Below are positions 31,426 to 32,745 of a stretch of DNA of 32,745 bases, piece by piece. Every line of letters begins with the position of its first letter. The stretch's first letter is position 1. Origin of the DNA: Chloroflexota bacterium (GTDB lineage: Bacteria > Chloroflexota > Anaerolineae > Promineifilales > Promineifilaceae). The stretch is from contig CP070688.1 of assembly GCA_020353135.1 (NCBI GenBank), positions 3,562,590 to 3,595,334 of the forward strand, read 5' to 3'. The translations under genes were made by a program, and so were the position numbers. The notes under the pieces are model-generated. The model did not search any database and was not told where the DNA came from. It was given only the letters and a program-made list of their open reading frames with translations.

Positions 31426-32745
31426 TCGTCGCCAACGTCCGGCTGAGCAGTTCCATACCAGGCAGCTTGAACGCAGCCCGGTGCCGGAGGCACGACGCGC
31501 CGGAAGGAATCTGTTTCCGGATTAAATAATGTAAGCAGACCTTGTTCCAGAATCAGCAGCCATGCTTCGTCGGCCGACCAGGAATATGACGGCACGGCCG
31601 CCGCCGAACCGCCCGATTCCAGCCGGTGCTCGACGGTCGTCGCCAGGCGCATATCGGTTACGGAGATTAACCACCGACCCTCATCCTCGTCGTAGCCAGC
31701 GGCCGCCATCCACTGACCATTAGGCGACTTATTGAAACTCATGAGCCGGCCGCTATGAGGCGTCAGCGTGACCTGGTTCGTTTCCGGCGCGTAGGCTACA
31801 AGATGCGCCTGGCCCAGGCCGCTGCTCCGATCGACGTCAAAGACTAGGATATGCCATGGCAACGTTTCATCTGGACTGACCAGTATCCGGCCGATCAGCA
31901 ACCGCGCCGGACGCTCGTCTCTGTCGAATGCCCTTAACAACTCCTCGGTAGTCAGGACAACCTGCTCGCCTACGCTCTCATCGACACTGGTCACCACGAC
32001 CGACTGCTGCCGGCCAACTGACCTGGCGTAGCCAAAGGTCTGCTCGTCCAGCCAAAAGGCGGCCGTACCGTCGGCGACTGGAACCAAACTGGTGCCTTGG
32101 CGGCGCCATAAGAGGCCGAACTCACGAACAAGCGAACGTTCACCTTCGGGCGACCAAACCGGCCGGTTGGCCATCCGATGTACCGGCTGCTGGCAATCGC
32201 CCTGCAAGCATTGCCCGAGGTCGATTGTTATGTAGCGGCTGTAGCCCCTGATTGCGTCTGGAAAGCTAATAACCAGGCGTCCCGGACGTTCCTGAATTTC
32301 CCAACTCGTTCCGTCAGCCTCGTCCTGCCCGATTATCTCGTCGTGCACGAGCCTCTCACCGTTCGGAGTGACGGTCCATACTTGGCTGCGGATACGATTA
32401 TCCTCTGTCGCCTGGCCTAGTACAAGGACGCCTTCGCCATCAGGTATTCCCTTGATGGATTGCGCTTCGAGGACAATGGGCGCTTGCTGCCATTGGCCGC
32501 GTTCCAAATCCAACAAGAACATACGCTGTGACCGATCGAAGCCATCACTGCACAAAAGAGCCACTTGATTCTCGGCCGGGCGTTCCTCCAACGTATTGGC
32601 TGTCTCAATCATGGCCGCTGGCCAGCGTTGTAGACCAAGATCGTCCAACAGGACCTGTAATGCGGCACGGTAGCGGGCTTCAGTGCCGCAGCACTCGACG
32701 TCAATCAACCTGTTGCTCAAACCGGTTGCCAGGTACGTTGCATAA
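31422..32745 (-). CDS. Partial propeller-like protein, 5' end beyond the window
   Basis: The frame stays open to the window edge; a TTG at 32720 is in frame, but the residues upstream (YATYLATG) read on naturally, so the true start is probably outside. At least 440 residues are visible. The N-terminal part (DVECCGTEARYRAALQVLLDDLGLQRWP) is followed by propeller-like strands: FLLDLERGQWQQ, VWSPEGERSLV, SPDETLPWHILVFDVD, SPNGQWMAAAG and SWSADEAWLLILEQGLLTLFNPETDSF. It ends in APGCVQAAWYG, which parallels the LPGCNSAVWTDR end of the next gene. The pair thus look like tandem relatives at their C-terminal halves. No catalytic residues or signal sequence can be judged. Function unknown. Confidence 0.75.
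   Translation of the reverse strand, partial: YATYLATGLSNRLIDVECCGTEARYRAALQVLLDDLGLQRWPAAMIETANTLEERPAENQVALLCSDGFDRSQRMFLLDLERGQWQQAPIVLEAQSIKGIPDGEGVLVLGQATEDNRIRSQVWTVTPNGERLVHDEIIGQDEADGTSWEIQERPGRLVISFPDAIRGYSRYITIDLGQCLQGDCQQPVHRMANRPVWSPEGERSLVREFGLLWRRQGTSLVPVADGTAAFWLDEQTFGYARSVGRQQSVVVTSVDESVGEQVVLTTEELLRAFDRDERPARLLIGRILVSPDETLPWHILVFDVDRSSGLGQAHLVAYAPETNQVTLTPHSGRLMSFNKSPNGQWMAAAGYDEDEGRWLISVTDMRLATTVEHRLESGGSAAAVPSYSWSADEAWLLILEQGLLTLFNPETDSFRRVVPPAPGCVQAAWYGTAQPDVGDE

Overview
The window looks like chromosomal DNA of a free-living bacterium with mid-50s percent GC, tightly packed genes and frequent TTG/GTG starts. No intergenic gap exceeds 300 bases. I see no rRNA, tRNA, CRISPR array, phage genes or intact insertion sequence. 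The mix of multi-GAF SpoIIE-type phosphatase, partner-switching proteins, several membrane-anchored beta-lactamase-fold hydrolases, a roadblock-like domain and a proofreading DNA polymerase I would suit Chloroflexota (Anaerolineae-like). That placement is an inference from gene content, not a search.

Layout. 1-5180 (+): an apparent operon with an anti-sigma-type histidine-kinase-like ATPase, a STAS antagonist, a four-GAF SpoIIE phosphatase and a putative lipoprotein serine hydrolase. 5198-7449 (+): a PP2C Ser/Thr phosphatase and a FabF-type ketosynthase. 7489-12168 (-): NUDIX hydrolase, two tandem SxxK serine hydrolases and an aldo/keto reductase in one transcription unit. 12447-12878 (+): a PspC envelope-stress protein. 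12881-15156 (-): response regulator plus histidine kinase. 15401-17080 (+): PAP2 phosphatase and LysE-type exporter. 17107-18687 (-): crotonase-fold enzyme and methyltransferase. 18768-19370 (+): an anchored protein of unknown function. 19408-22973 (-): an unusual roadblock-like/HUH-nuclease fusion directly upstream of polA. 23216-26782 (+): response regulator, double-PDZ protein and histidine kinase. 26798-29098 (-): MiaB and a methyltransferase. 29116-32745 (-): two overlapping genes for large proteins with related C-terminal, propeller-like ends; the first runs off the window.

How the genes fit together. Much of the window concerns sensing and envelope upkeep: partner switching, two two-component systems, PspC, PDZ and three penicillin-binding-like hydrolases. 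The upstream regions of both two-component systems share an 11-base word, and each kinase gene is preceded by an intercistronic stem-loop.

The most unusual item is the 255-residue protein at 22206-22973. It joins a roadblock/LC7-like N-terminal half to a Y1 (IS200/RAYT-type) HUH nuclease that keeps its HVH motif and a candidate catalytic Tyr. It sits 20 bases upstream of polA, with a perfect 14-base palindrome in its upstream region.
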